From Methylobacterium sp. R2-1 (GTDB lineage Bacteria; Pseudomonadota; Alphaproteobacteria; Rhizobiales; Beijerinckiaceae), in contig NZ_JACHWM010000017.1 in the NCBI RefSeq assembly GCF_014191355.1, forward strand, positions 62,001-126,000: a stretch of 64,000 nucleotides of DNA, in the 5' to 3' direction. The notes below the pieces were generated by a model. The model was not told the DNA's origin. It searched no databases and saw nothing but the letters and a program-made list of their open reading frames with translations. The position numbers and the translations under genes are program-made. Below are positions 1 through 9,624 of this stretch, piece by piece (the first letter of the stretch is position 1; every line of letters begins with the position of its first letter).

Positions 1-154
1 CTTCTTCGGCGAGGCTTCTGATGACCTCGATGGTTCCATCCCGGCTCCCGTTGTCGAGAATGATGTGATGATCGACGAAGGCAGCGGCGTGCCGGATGAA
101 GGCCTCGATGATGTCGACCTCATCGAGCACTCGACTCACTGCAACGATACGCAT
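1..154 (-). CDS. Glycosyltransferase family 2 protein, N-terminal part (cut by window edge)
   Basis: Only the first 51 codons are present; the gene runs off the left edge. It starts MRIVAVSRVLDEVDIIEAF and continues to HHIILDNGSRDGT. This is the beginning of a GT-A type family 2 glycosyltransferase: a first beta strand, then the D-N-G-S-x-D-G-T loop that binds the sugar nucleotide. Family members transfer sugars in the cytoplasm to polysaccharide or lipid acceptors. The acceptor cannot be told from this fragment. The start is the first ATG after the divergent gap to recN. Confidence 0.7.
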   Translation of the reverse strand, partial: MRIVAVSRVLDEVDIIEAFIRHAAAFVDHHIILDNGSRDGTIEVIRSLAEE

Positions 155-319
155 GCACCGGCTCCCCAGACACATCCGACCCGGTGGGCGAAGCGGCCCA
201 CGGCGGAACACGCGCGCGGCCGATCGTCGTCACGAATCTCGCAGCACTTTCCGGATGAAGTCCTCTCCGCTTACGGCTAAACCCGCGCACAATCCAATAA
301 GGGGCTCTGGCGCCGCTTC

Positions 320-2020
320 ATGCTCGTCCAGCTCGCAATCCGCGACATCGTTCTGATCGACAAGCTCGAGTTGACCTTCTCCGCCGGGCTCACCGTCCTC
401 ACGGGCGAGACCGGTGCGGGCAAGTCGATCCTGCTCGACGCCTTCGCCCTGGCCTTGGGCGGGCGCGGCGACGGCGGTCTCGTGCGACAGGGCGAGGCGC
501 AGGGCGGCGTCACCGCCGTGTTCGACGTTCCCCTCGACCATCCCGCGCGCGCCGTCGCGACGGCGGCCGAGATCGACACCGATGGCGACCTCATCCTGCG
601 CCGCACTCAGTTCGCCGACGGGCGCACCCGCGCCTTCGTCAACGACCAGCCGGTGGGCGTACAAACCATGCGGGCAATCGGCACGGCGCTCGTCGAGATC
701 CACGGCCAGCACGACGACCGGGCGCTCGCCGATCCCACCACCCACCGCGCCATCCTCGACGCCTTCGGCGGCCTCCAGGGACCGCTGAACCAAGTCGCCG
801 CCGCAGCCAAACGCGTGCGCACTGCGCGCTCGACCCTGTCCGAGCAGCGCGCGCGGGTCGAGGCGGCGCAGAAGGAGGCCGACTTCCTGCGCCACGCGCT
901 GGAGGAACTCGGCACCCTCGATCCGCAAGTGGGTGAGGAGGCGACGCTCGCCGAGCGCCGCACGGTGATGCAGCAGGGCGAGAAGGTGGCGCGCGAGCTG
1001 AACGAGGCGCTCGACCTCGTCGGCGGCTCCGGCTCGCTGGTGCCGCACCTGTCCTCCGCTGTGCGCCGCCTGGAACGACGCAGCGCCACGGTTCCGACCC
1101 TGGTCGACCCGAGCATCGCCGCTCTCGATGCCGCCCTCGTTGCGCTGGACGAGGCCCGTGCCACCCTCGACGCCGCGGTTCTCGCGGCCGAGTTCGATCC
1201 GCGCGAGCTGGAGCGGGTCGAGGAGCGCCTGTTCGCCCTGCGCGCCGCCTCGCGAAAGTATTCGGTCCCGGCCGACGACCTTGCCGATCTGCGCAGCCGC
1301 TACGACGCGGATGTCGCCGCTCTCGATGCCGGCGAACAGGCGCTCGTGGGGCTCGAAGCCGAACTTGAAGCGGCGGAGGCGGCCTACACTCAGGCCGCCA
1401 AGAAGCTCGGCGACGGCCGGCGAAAGGCGGCGAAAGCCCTCGACGCGGCAGTGCAGGCCGAGCTTCCGCCGCTGAAGCTGGAAGGCGCCCGCTTCATCAC
1501 CCAGATCACTGTGGACGAGGCCTCGCGCGATGCTGCGGGCACGGAGCGCGTCGAGTTCTGGGCGCAGACCAATCCCGGCACCCGCGCCGGGCCGATGATG
1601 AAGGTTGCCTCCGGCGGCGAGCTTTCACGCTTCATGCTGGCTCTCAAGGTGGTGCTCGCCGGCAAGGGCTCGGCGCCGACCCTGATCTTCGACGAGATCG
1701 ATACGGGCCTCGGCGGCGCGGTGGCCGATGCCATCGGCGCGCGGCTCGGACGCCTCTCGGAGCAGGTCCAAGTGGTGGCCGTGACGCATGCCCCGCAAGT
1801 TGCCGCCCGCGCCTCGACGCATTTCCGCATCGCCAAGGACAGCGTGAAGGGGAGCACGACCAAGGGCGCGGAGAGGGGGGCCGATCGGGTCACGACGCGG
1901 GTGGTCGGGCTCGCGGCGGATGCGCGCCGGGAAGAGATCGCCCGGATGCTGGCCGGCGCCACCGTCACCGACGAGGCCCGCGCGGCGGCGGCGCGGCTGC
2001 TTCAGGGAGCGGAGGGCTGA
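320..2020 (+). CDS. recN: DNA repair protein RecN
   Basis: A 566-residue SMC-like ATPase of recombinational double-strand break repair, a cytoplasmic nucleoid protein. The order is typical: Walker A GETGAGKS at residues 29-36, a long coiled coil in the middle (about 150-370), the ABC signature SGGELSRFMLALK near residue 430, Walker B LIFDEIDTGLGG, and the switch histidine in VVAVTHAPQVAA. Length matches the family (about 550-570). The start MLVQLAIRDIVLIDKLEL matches the conserved N-terminus, though its ribosome binding site is weak. In many alphaproteobacteria ligA follows recN; here the next gene is convergent and unrelated. No LexA box was recognised by eye. Confidence 0.95.
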   Translation: MLVQLAIRDIVLIDKLELTFSAGLTVLTGETGAGKSILLDAFALALGGRGDGGLVRQGEAQGGVTAVFDVPLDHPARAVATAAEIDTDGDLILRRTQFADGRTRAFVNDQPVGVQTMRAIGTALVEIHGQHDDRALADPTTHRAILDAFGGLQGPLNQVAAAAKRVRTARSTLSEQRARVEAAQKEADFLRHALEELGTLDPQVGEEATLAERRTVMQQGEKVARELNEALDLVGGSGSLVPHLSSAVRRLERRSATVPTLVDPSIAALDAALVALDEARATLDAAVLAAEFDPRELERVEERLFALRAASRKYSVPADDLADLRSRYDADVAALDAGEQALVGLEAELEAAEAAYTQAAKKLGDGRRKAAKALDAAVQAELPPLKLEGARFITQITVDEASRDAAGTERVEFWAQTNPGTRAGPMMKVASGGELSRFMLALKVVLAGKGSAPTLIFDEIDTGLGGAVADAIGARLGRLSEQVQVVAVTHAPQVAARASTHFRIAKDSVKGSTTKGAERGADRVTTRVVGLAADARREEIARMLAGATVTDEARAAAARLLQGAEG

Positions 2021-2076
2021 GCCTCCGGCGCAGCGTCATTTTCTGACAAGCCGGCGCCACCTTTCGGGACGATGCA

Positions 2077-2370
2077 CTAATCGCCCTCGTCGAGCTCGAT
2101 CCCGTATTCCGCCAGCACCCAGAAGATCGCCTCCAGATCGTCGGCGGTCACGTCGCGCGGCGGCAGTGCCTCTTCGAGGTCGTCATAGGTCAGCGAGCGG
2201 CGGCGCTCCGCATCCGCCTTGGCGAGCAGGCGATCGACCGTCATGCGGATGTCGGCCGGCAGGGCGTCGTGGCTCGGCAGCACGATCCCGCCGGCCGGGC
2301 GCAAGGCGTCGCTGAGCAGGCGATCGATGATCGCCTGCCGCCGCGCGTGAGCTCCGTCCGAACTGTCCAT
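2077..2370 (-). CDS. Small protein resembling a stand-alone sigma-70 region 1.1
   Basis: A 97-residue acidic protein. Its C-terminal half (about residues 58-97) reads LTYDDLEEALPPRDVTADD followed by LEAIFWVLAEYGIELDE. This closely follows the pattern of region 1.1 of the housekeeping sigma factor RpoD: Y-V-T-Y-D-E-L, then an L-P turn, V-[ST]-x-[ED], and L-S-E-x-G-I-x-V-x-E. No sigma regions 1.2 to 4 follow, so it is not a sigma factor. In RpoD this domain is a DNA mimic that blocks the RNA polymerase channel until a promoter is bound. A free copy could touch RNA polymerase or simply reuse the fold. It is the last gene of a leftward group with a YiaA/YiaB protein and a PspA-like protein. Function is inferred from one sequence pattern. 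Confidence 0.7.
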   Translation of the reverse strand: MDSSDGAHARRQAIIDRLLSDALRPAGGIVLPSHDALPADIRMTVDRLLAKADAERRRSLTYDDLEEALPPRDVTADDLEAIFWVLAEYGIELDEGD

Positions 2371-2429
2371 GCCACGGAATATGGACCGGCGCGGGCGCGC
2401 GTCGAGTCTCTCTCGGCCGCCGTCTTTCG

Positions 2430-2702
2430 TTACTCCTTACCCACCGACATCAGCAGGCGCTCGGTGCGGGCATCCTCGATGCGGTTGAGCATACGGCGCC
2501 CCTCGTGGACGTCGCGGAGCGTCTTGGTGGCGGTGATGCAAGACTGAACCAGCATCACCGTGCCCATGGCGAGATAGCCCTTCATCCAGAAGTCCAGGGG
2601 CATGAACAGGATGCCGAATCCGACCAGCGCGGCGGAGGCGAAGAAGGAGGCTTGGGTGAAGACAACCCAGGCGCCGGTATGCTGCGCATTCTCTTGGGAC
2701 AT
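2430..2702 (-). CDS. YiaA/YiaB-type inner membrane protein
   Basis: A 90-residue membrane protein with two hydrophobic helices (about residues 12-32 and 38-58) followed by a charged tail beginning KTLRDVHEGRR. Two helices followed by a K-x-x-R-D motif is the signature of the YiaA/YiaB two-helix domain, whose function is not established. The gene lies 39 bases downstream of the PspA-like gene and 59 bases upstream of the sigma region 1.1-like gene, all leftward, so co-transcription is likely. A membrane partner beside a PspA homologue suggests a role at the inner membrane; this is inference. Confidence 0.75.
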   Translation of the reverse strand: MSQENAQHTGAWVVFTQASFFASAALVGFGILFMPLDFWMKGYLAMGTVMLVQSCITATKTLRDVHEGRRMLNRIEDARTERLLMSVGKE

Positions 2703-2741
2703 GGTGCGATTCCTTCGAGAGGGGTTCGGGGTGACGGCGGA

Positions 2742-3434
2742 TCAGGCGGAGGCAGAGCGGACGGCTTCGACGCGGCTGCGCAGGCGGGCGAGCACATCGC
2801 CGGAGGAGGGGCGCGTCCGTGGGCCGTATCCCTCGCGTTCGAGGCGGTCGGCGATGGTCTCTTCGGGGGTCTCGATCGCGACCAGCGCCTCATCGGTCGC
2901 TGTCGCCTCGGCCTGGATCCGCTGAAGCCGAGCCAGGGTCGCCTCGGCTTGCCTGAGGTTGGCACGCTCGCCCACGCTCTCCGTCAGGCGGAGACGGCGG
3001 ACGGCCTCGGACGCTGCCGCCACCCGCCGCCCTCGCTCCAGAGCCGCTTGGCGCCGCGTCGCGTCGGCGAGCACGGCGCGCAGCCGGGCCACCTCCCCGG
3101 AGAAAGTCGCCCGCGCGGTGCGCAGGGCATCTCGCTCCGTCTCAAGGCTTGCGATCGCCTCAGCCGCCTCGCGGGCCAGATCCTCGCGACCTGCCGCAAG
3201 GGCAGCGACGGCGCGAGACTCCAGATCGGCGGCGCGCGCCTCGACCTCCGCCAGCCGTCGCGCCTCCGCACTGTCCCCGGCTATGGCTGCGGCCAGCGTC
3301 CGACGGCCGCGCTCCAGATCGGCGGCCGTCTCGCGGATCTGCTGATCGAGCACGAGGAGGGCGTGGCGGTCACGGGCTTCCTCGCAGGCCTGCGCGGCCG
3401 CACCGCGGGCGAGAGTTCGAAACAGCGTCAACAT
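2742..3434 (-). CDS. PspA/IM30-like coiled-coil protein
   Basis: A 230-residue, almost wholly helical protein rich in Ala, Arg and Glu, starting MLTLFRTLARGAAAQACEEA. The short amphipathic N-terminal helix followed by long coiled coils (about residues 25-190) resembles the PspA/IM30 family, which binds and stabilises the inner membrane under envelope stress. PspA is usually about 220-230 residues. The start at 3434 has an AGGAG ribosome site eight bases upstream; an in-frame ATG 69 bases further out lacks one and would add a non-conserved tail. It heads a leftward group with YiaA/YiaB and sigma 1.1-like genes. No pspF-like activator gene is nearby. Two tandem palindromes lie in its promoter region. 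Confidence 0.72.
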   Translation of the reverse strand: MLTLFRTLARGAAAQACEEARDRHALLVLDQQIRETAADLERGRRTLAAAIAGDSAEARRLAEVEARAADLESRAVAALAAGREDLAREAAEAIASLETERDALRTARATFSGEVARLRAVLADATRRQAALERGRRVAAASEAVRRLRLTESVGERANLRQAEATLARLQRIQAEATATDEALVAIETPEETIADRLEREGYGPRTRPSSGDVLARLRSRVEAVRSASA

Positions 3435-3488
3435 GGCATCGCTCCTGTGGCATGACCGCTTCGTCACGCCCCCAGGGATGCGCCCGGT

Positions 3489-3526
3489 TTGCACAGTGTA
3501 CAAGTGATCTTTTGCACGCCGTGCAA
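3489..3526. promoter_or_regulatory. Tandem palindromic operator candidates upstream of the PspA-like gene
   Basis: Two 15-base inverted repeats lie 23 bases apart start to start: TTGCACAGTGTACAA at 3489-3503 and TTGCACGCCGTGCAA at 3512-3526. The second is a perfect 6-3-6 palindrome; the first has one mismatch. They sit 55-92 bases upstream of the leftward PspA-like start and downstream of the oxidoreductase stop. A spacing near two helical turns fits cooperative binding of a dimeric regulator. The regulator is not identified. Confidence 0.5.
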
Positions 3527-3620
3527 TCGATAGCCCGGCCTTCGGCTTTCCCTGGCAGGTCAGTGCGCGCCCCGCCAGCCTTCGAGTGACACGGAATCGA
3601 GGGAGCTGAGTGCTCCGGCC

Positions 3621-5936
3621 TCAATCCTGAACGGCTAGTTCCGCCGCCTTGGCGATGCGCACCGGAATCGCCTTGGCCGCGGGGACCTTCGCTTGCGCGT
3701 CGTGATGCCAGAGCGGAATCAGCACATTCAGCTCCGGATAGTATCCGGCGCAATTGCCCTCGGGGATGTCGTATTTGACGATCCTCAGGCCCTTCACCTC
3801 GCGGGCGAACTCGTCGGCGGCCTCTGTCACGACATCGACCGTCTCGCCGTCCGCGAGTTGCAGGCGCTCAATGTCGTTCTCGTTCATGAACAGGATCTGC
3901 CGCGTGCCTTTCACGCCGCGGAAGCGGTCGTGATATCCGTAGATCGTGGTGTTGAACTGGTCGTTCGAACGCAGTGTGATGAGGTCGAGCACGTCGCGCC
4001 GATCGCTCTTCATGTCCGGGTCCATGTCGAGCCCGTCCGGCGGCACGACGAAATTCGCCTTGCCGGTCGGCGTTTCCCACTTGCGCTCGCGGGCGGCGAG
4101 CGGCTTGTGCAGCCCGCCGGGTTCGAACAGGCGCGCGTTGAAGTCCTTGAATTTCTCCGGGTAGGTCGCCTCGATGGCGTCGCGAACTTTGGCATAGTCG
4201 CCGACCCAAGCGTCCCAATCGACCTTCGGATTGGGGGGCAGCGTCGCCTTGGCGAGTTGCGCCACGATCCAGGGCTCGGAACGGACATGCTCGCTGATCG
4301 GCGAGGCCACGCCCCGTGAGCCGTGGAAGCAGGAGGTCGAATCCTCCATCGACACGGCCTGCGGGCCGCTCGCCTGGTCGTCGATCTCGATGCGGCCGAG
4401 GCAGGGGAGGATGTAGGCGATCTCGCCGTGGACGAGATGCGAGCGGTTGAGCTTTGTCGAGACCTGTACAGTGAGCCGGAGCCCGCGCCACGCCTCCTCC
4501 ATCCGCCGCGTGTCGGGGACCGCACGGATGAAGTTGCCGCCGAGCCCGAAGAACGCTTTCACTTTGCCGGAGAGAACGCCCTCGCAGGTTTCGACCGTGT
4601 TCATCCCCTTCTCACGGGGCGGCTCGAAGCCGTACATCTCCTTGAGCTTGTCGAGCGGCACCAGCGACGGCTCGTCGGCAATGCCGACGGTGCGCTGGCC
4701 CTGTACGTTGGAGTGGCCGCGCACGGGGCAGATACCGGCGCCGGGACGGCCGATATTGCCGCGCAGGAGCAGCAGGTTGACAAACATCTGCACCGTCTCG
4801 GTGCCGCGGCGGTGCTGGGTCAGGCCCATGCCGTAGATGCCGATCACCGCCCGCGCGCGGGCGTAGACGGCAGCGGCGGCCTCCATGCCCTCGCGTTTCA
4901 GTCCGGACTTCGCCTCCAGCGACGGCCATTCGAGCCGGTCGCAGAATTTTTCGAATTTTTCGAAGCCATGCGTGTGCTCACCGATGAAATCGATGTCGAG
5001 GGCCCGTGGGCGCCCCTCATCCTGCGCCTGCCGGTCCATGGCGAACAGCGCCTTGCAGATCCCGGCAATCGCCGCGATGTCGCCGCCCGCCTTCACCTGA
5101 TGGTACTGGGTCGAGATCTGAGTCGAGGAATGCGTCAGCATCTCGATGGGGGATTGTGGGTTGGTGAAGCGCTCGAGCCCACGCTCCCGTAGCGGGTTGA
5201 ATGTGATGATCGGAACGCCCCGGCGCCGGGCATCCTGCAGCGGGTGTAGCATCCGCGGCGAATTCGAGCCGACGTTTTGGCCGAAGAACAGGATCAGGTC
5301 GGTGGCCTCGAAATCCTCCAGCACTGTCGTCCCGACCGGCACGCCGATCGATTGTGGCAGCGCCTTCGAGGTCGACTCGTGGCACATGTTGGAGGAGTCG
5401 GGCAGGTTGTTGTTGCCGTACATGCGCGCGAACAGCGCGTACATGTAGCTGGTCTCCAGAGAGGCCCGGCCCGAAGAGTAGAACACCGCTCCCTTGGGAT
5501 CGGTCTCGCGCAGCGTCTTCAGCTCGCGGCCGATCTCCTCGAAGGCCTCCTCCCAGGAAACGGGAAGGTAGCGGTCGCGCTGCGGATCGTAGCGCAGCGG
5601 ATGGGTGATACGCCCCTTTTCCTCCAAGTCGTAATCGGCCCAGGTCAGAAGCTCGGTGACCGAGTGGCGCTCGAAGAAGTCGGGGCGGACCCGCTTGCGG
5701 GTCTGCTCCCAGGCGGTCGCTTTGGCGCCGTTCTCACAATACTCGAAGGTCGAGGGTTTGGCCGGCTTCGACCACGCGCAGGACACGCACATGAAGCCGC
5801 CCGGCTTGTTCTGCTTCATCAGCATCGCCGCACCGGAGGCCGGAATCTCCTCGCGGGTCAGAATGTCGACGAGGGACCGGGCCGAACCCCATCCGCCAGC
5901 CGGGTCGGTATAGGCTTCGATTTTCTCGTCGGGCAT
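3621..5936 (-). CDS. FdhF/YdeP-family molybdopterin oxidoreductase (FDH4A-like)
   Basis: A 771-residue molybdopterin oxidoreductase of the FdhF/YdeP branch. The N-terminus carries CVSC (residues 50-53) and a later Cys in FEYCENGAKA (residue 67), the reduced cluster-binding set seen in YdeP proteins. Near residue 185, SSNMCHESTS supplies a Cys-His pair at the position of the (seleno)cysteine Mo ligand and catalytic His of formate dehydrogenases. A C-terminal molybdopterin dinucleotide-binding domain follows (about 640-770). In Methylobacterium extorquens a protein of this description, Fdh4A, is required for formate oxidation and acts with a small downstream gene, fdh4B. No obvious small gene follows here, so it may be FDH4A or a paralogue. 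ATG codons at 5972 and 5978 are alternative starts; 5936 begins the conserved MPDEKIEAYTDPAGGW. No Tat signal is seen, so it is likely cytoplasmic. Confidence 0.8.
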   Translation of the reverse strand: MPDEKIEAYTDPAGGWGSARSLVDILTREEIPASGAAMLMKQNKPGGFMCVSCAWSKPAKPSTFEYCENGAKATAWEQTRKRVRPDFFERHSVTELLTWADYDLEEKGRITHPLRYDPQRDRYLPVSWEEAFEEIGRELKTLRETDPKGAVFYSSGRASLETSYMYALFARMYGNNNLPDSSNMCHESTSKALPQSIGVPVGTTVLEDFEATDLILFFGQNVGSNSPRMLHPLQDARRRGVPIITFNPLRERGLERFTNPQSPIEMLTHSSTQISTQYHQVKAGGDIAAIAGICKALFAMDRQAQDEGRPRALDIDFIGEHTHGFEKFEKFCDRLEWPSLEAKSGLKREGMEAAAAVYARARAVIGIYGMGLTQHRRGTETVQMFVNLLLLRGNIGRPGAGICPVRGHSNVQGQRTVGIADEPSLVPLDKLKEMYGFEPPREKGMNTVETCEGVLSGKVKAFFGLGGNFIRAVPDTRRMEEAWRGLRLTVQVSTKLNRSHLVHGEIAYILPCLGRIEIDDQASGPQAVSMEDSTSCFHGSRGVASPISEHVRSEPWIVAQLAKATLPPNPKVDWDAWVGDYAKVRDAIEATYPEKFKDFNARLFEPGGLHKPLAARERKWETPTGKANFVVPPDGLDMDPDMKSDRRDVLDLITLRSNDQFNTTIYGYHDRFRGVKGTRQILFMNENDIERLQLADGETVDVVTEAADEFAREVKGLRIVKYDIPEGNCAGYYPELNVLIPLWHHDAQAKVPAAKAIPVRIAKAAELAVQD

Positions 5937-6037
5937 GGCCGGGCTCGCTGCGCGTGAACCTTCGGCCAACATCCGCATCAAACACGCGGTTCCGCCCGTG
6001 CGACGATGCCTACGGTGCCGTGAGGAACGTCTCGCAG

Positions 6038-7066
6038 CTACTGGTCGGCGAAAGGCTCCGCCCCGGGAGCATCCGGGTTCATGCCCTCCACCGGGCTGCG
6101 GCTGCGGCGAGGCCGCGGCGGCGTGTTTGAGGCGGTCGGGGTTGCGGTATTGGCGCCGAGCCGCGCCGCCAGGGCGATCGCCCGCGCCTCGGTGAAGCGC
6201 AAGTGGCAGTAGCCGTGCGCTCCCTCGCGAGCGTAGGTCCGGCAGGCCTGCTCGCGGTCGGAGGAAAAGGCCGCCTGCTCCTGCACGATCGGACGCATGT
6301 CACCGCCGCGCGCCCGCTGGCTCATGATCTTGTAATTGTCGCGCACCGCCTTGTCGGCGATACCGCGGGCGGTGTCGAACTCGCCCGCCTGCGGGATCAG
6401 GCTCGCCGCAGCGGGCCCCCACAGGCCCGTCGGCGTCGTCTCGCAATCGGCCGCCGTGAAGGTGCAGGCCGATCCCGCGCCCAGCGGCGTGGCGAGCACG
6501 CTGCCGTCGAGGATCTCGAAGCGCAGAGGGCACTCGGCACTCGCCGCCGAGAAGCGGGAAACACCCTGTGCGCGCCCCTCCGGGCTCAGCGGCATCGGCT
6601 TGCCGCCATTGAGCTTGACCGTGCAGTTCTCGGTCGGCTGCGAGATCTTGGTGCCCGGCAAAGTCATCTGGGCGGTGTAGGCCGATCCGCTCCGCTCGAT
6701 CTTCAGGGAGCCGTTCAACCCGTTCAGCAGCAGGTCCTGACCCGCGACGTTGTCCTCGGCCGGCACCCGCAGCACCACCGGCTGGCGCGGCTGGGCCGGA
6801 ACGCTCGGCCGCGTCTCGGCGCCTTCGCCCGGCGGAGGAGAGCCCGGCTCCGCGGGTTGCGGCGGCGGCTGCACGGGCACGTTGCGCGGCGGTTGCGGGG
6901 GACGGGCCGCCCGCCCGATTCCGAACAGCTCCTCGAAAAAGTTTTGCGCGTGCGCGGGTGTGGCCGCGACCCCGGTCAGGCCAGCGAGCGCGAGCAACGC
7001 CGCCGTCGCGACGCGCGACGGACGAGCCTTCTTCGCGAAAACCCTCTCGGAGACGGGCAGGAACAT
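6038..7066 (-). CDS. Secreted or periplasmic protein of unknown function
   Basis: A 342-residue protein with an Arg/Lys-rich N-region, a hydrophobic stretch (TAALLALAGLTGVAA) and a signal peptidase site after PAHA at residue 40. A Pro-rich linker (about 55-100) follows. The next part has beta-strand character and contains ENCTVKLNGG and a Cys-bearing ACTFTAADCETTPTGLWGPA segment. The C-terminus, with EQACRTYAREGAHGYCHLRF, is loosely like the Cys-rich helical repeats of LprI-type inhibitors. I do not recognise the family. The ATG at 7066 starts the signal peptide and has GGGAGG upstream; an upstream in-frame start would spoil it. It is divergent from dnaK. Confidence 0.65.
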   Translation of the reverse strand: MFLPVSERVFAKKARPSRVATAALLALAGLTGVAATPAHAQNFFEELFGIGRAARPPQPPRNVPVQPPPQPAEPGSPPPGEGAETRPSVPAQPRQPVVLRVPAEDNVAGQDLLLNGLNGSLKIERSGSAYTAQMTLPGTKISQPTENCTVKLNGGKPMPLSPEGRAQGVSRFSAASAECPLRFEILDGSVLATPLGAGSACTFTAADCETTPTGLWGPAAASLIPQAGEFDTARGIADKAVRDNYKIMSQRARGGDMRPIVQEQAAFSSDREQACRTYAREGAHGYCHLRFTEARAIALAARLGANTATPTASNTPPRPRRSRSPVEGMNPDAPGAEPFADQ

Positions 7067-7465
7067 CAGGCGGTCGGCCTCCCGGTTGGGCGCTCCTTCA
7101 TGGGCGCTCTCGTCAGGCACCGTCCTCACGACGGGCCATGCACCGGTGTCCTAGCATGCCACCCGTGGCGCGGACGTGGCAGCCTGGCAACAAACAAGTC
7201 TTTCTCGGGAAGCCGAAATCGGAAAAGGCCACAGGGCGGTGGAGGATGACCACCGTCGCTCAACCGTTCGGCGCGCGTTCTTGCGGCGGCGTAGCCGTCT
7301 TCTTATATGCGGCGGGACACGGGACGAAGCCTGGGAAGCACAACCCGCAAGGGCGATGCGCTTCGGATCCATCCCGTTCTCAAACATGATGTTTTGTACC
7401 GCCATGGGTCGAGCTGCTTCGGGGCTCGGCGGTCTGCTTGAAAAATCCAACAGAGGGATCCCACC
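7067..7465. other. Intergenic region between the secreted-protein gene and dnaK
   Basis: About 400 bases between divergent genes. No convincing coding region is seen. It holds a heat-shock promoter candidate for dnaK (7280-7308) and a long leader after it. AGAGGGA ten bases before the dnaK ATG serves as ribosome site. No CIRCE element (TTAGCACTC with its inverted copy) is present. Confidence 0.6.
7280..7308 (+). promoter_or_regulatory. Heat-shock (RpoH-type) promoter candidate for dnaK
   Basis: CTTGCG at 7280-7285 and CTTATAT at 7302-7308 are separated by 16 bases. This resembles alphaproteobacterial RpoH promoters (CTTGAA-like -35, CYTATAT-like -10). It lies about 150 bases upstream of dnaK and points into it. 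With no CIRCE element, sigma-32 control is the expected mode. Confidence 0.45.
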
Positions 7466-9385
<1,920 letters not shown>

Positions 9386-9400
9386 GTCCGCAACGTCGAT

Positions 9401-9437
9401 TCGGGAGCGGTGCACCAGCGCCGCTCCCGACAAATTT
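9401..9437 (+). terminator. Rho-independent terminator after dnaK
   Basis: A perfect 10-base inverted repeat, TCGGGAGCGG (9401-9410) and CCGCTCCCGA (9421-9430), with a 10-base loop, followed by CAAATTTT. It begins 15 bases after the dnaK stop. It probably ends much of the dnaK message and lowers read-through into dnaJ. Confidence 0.8.
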
Positions 9438-9461
9438 TCATTCGTCAGCGGCACGGACGGC

Positions 9462-9490
9462 TTGATCCTCGAGCATAGCTCGGGGATCAA
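9462..9490. repeat. Long near-perfect hairpin in the dnaK-dnaJ gap
   Basis: TTGATCCTCGAGC (9462-9474) and GCTCGGGGATCAA (9478-9490) pair over 13 bases with one G-T pair and a three-base loop. There is no T-run, so it is not a standard terminator. It lies 134 bases upstream of dnaJ. It could stabilise or mark a processed dnaJ 5' end, or be a protein site; the role is unknown. Confidence 0.6.
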
Positions 9491-9624
9491 CCATGCCGGG
9501 CGTCCGATAGAAGCGAAGGTCGATCCGGCCTGTCCCGTTCGAGTCGGGAGGCGGATCGCGGCGCGGCCGAAGCCTGGCACCACAGCCGGCAGCCGGCGCG
9601 AACGAGAGGCTCCAGAGGCCGGGA

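Noticed and set aside
3504-3620. fdh4B-like small gene downstream of the YdeP oxidoreductase
   Set aside because: Only 186 bases lie between it and the PspA-like start, and no frame there has a start, ribosome site and plausible product.
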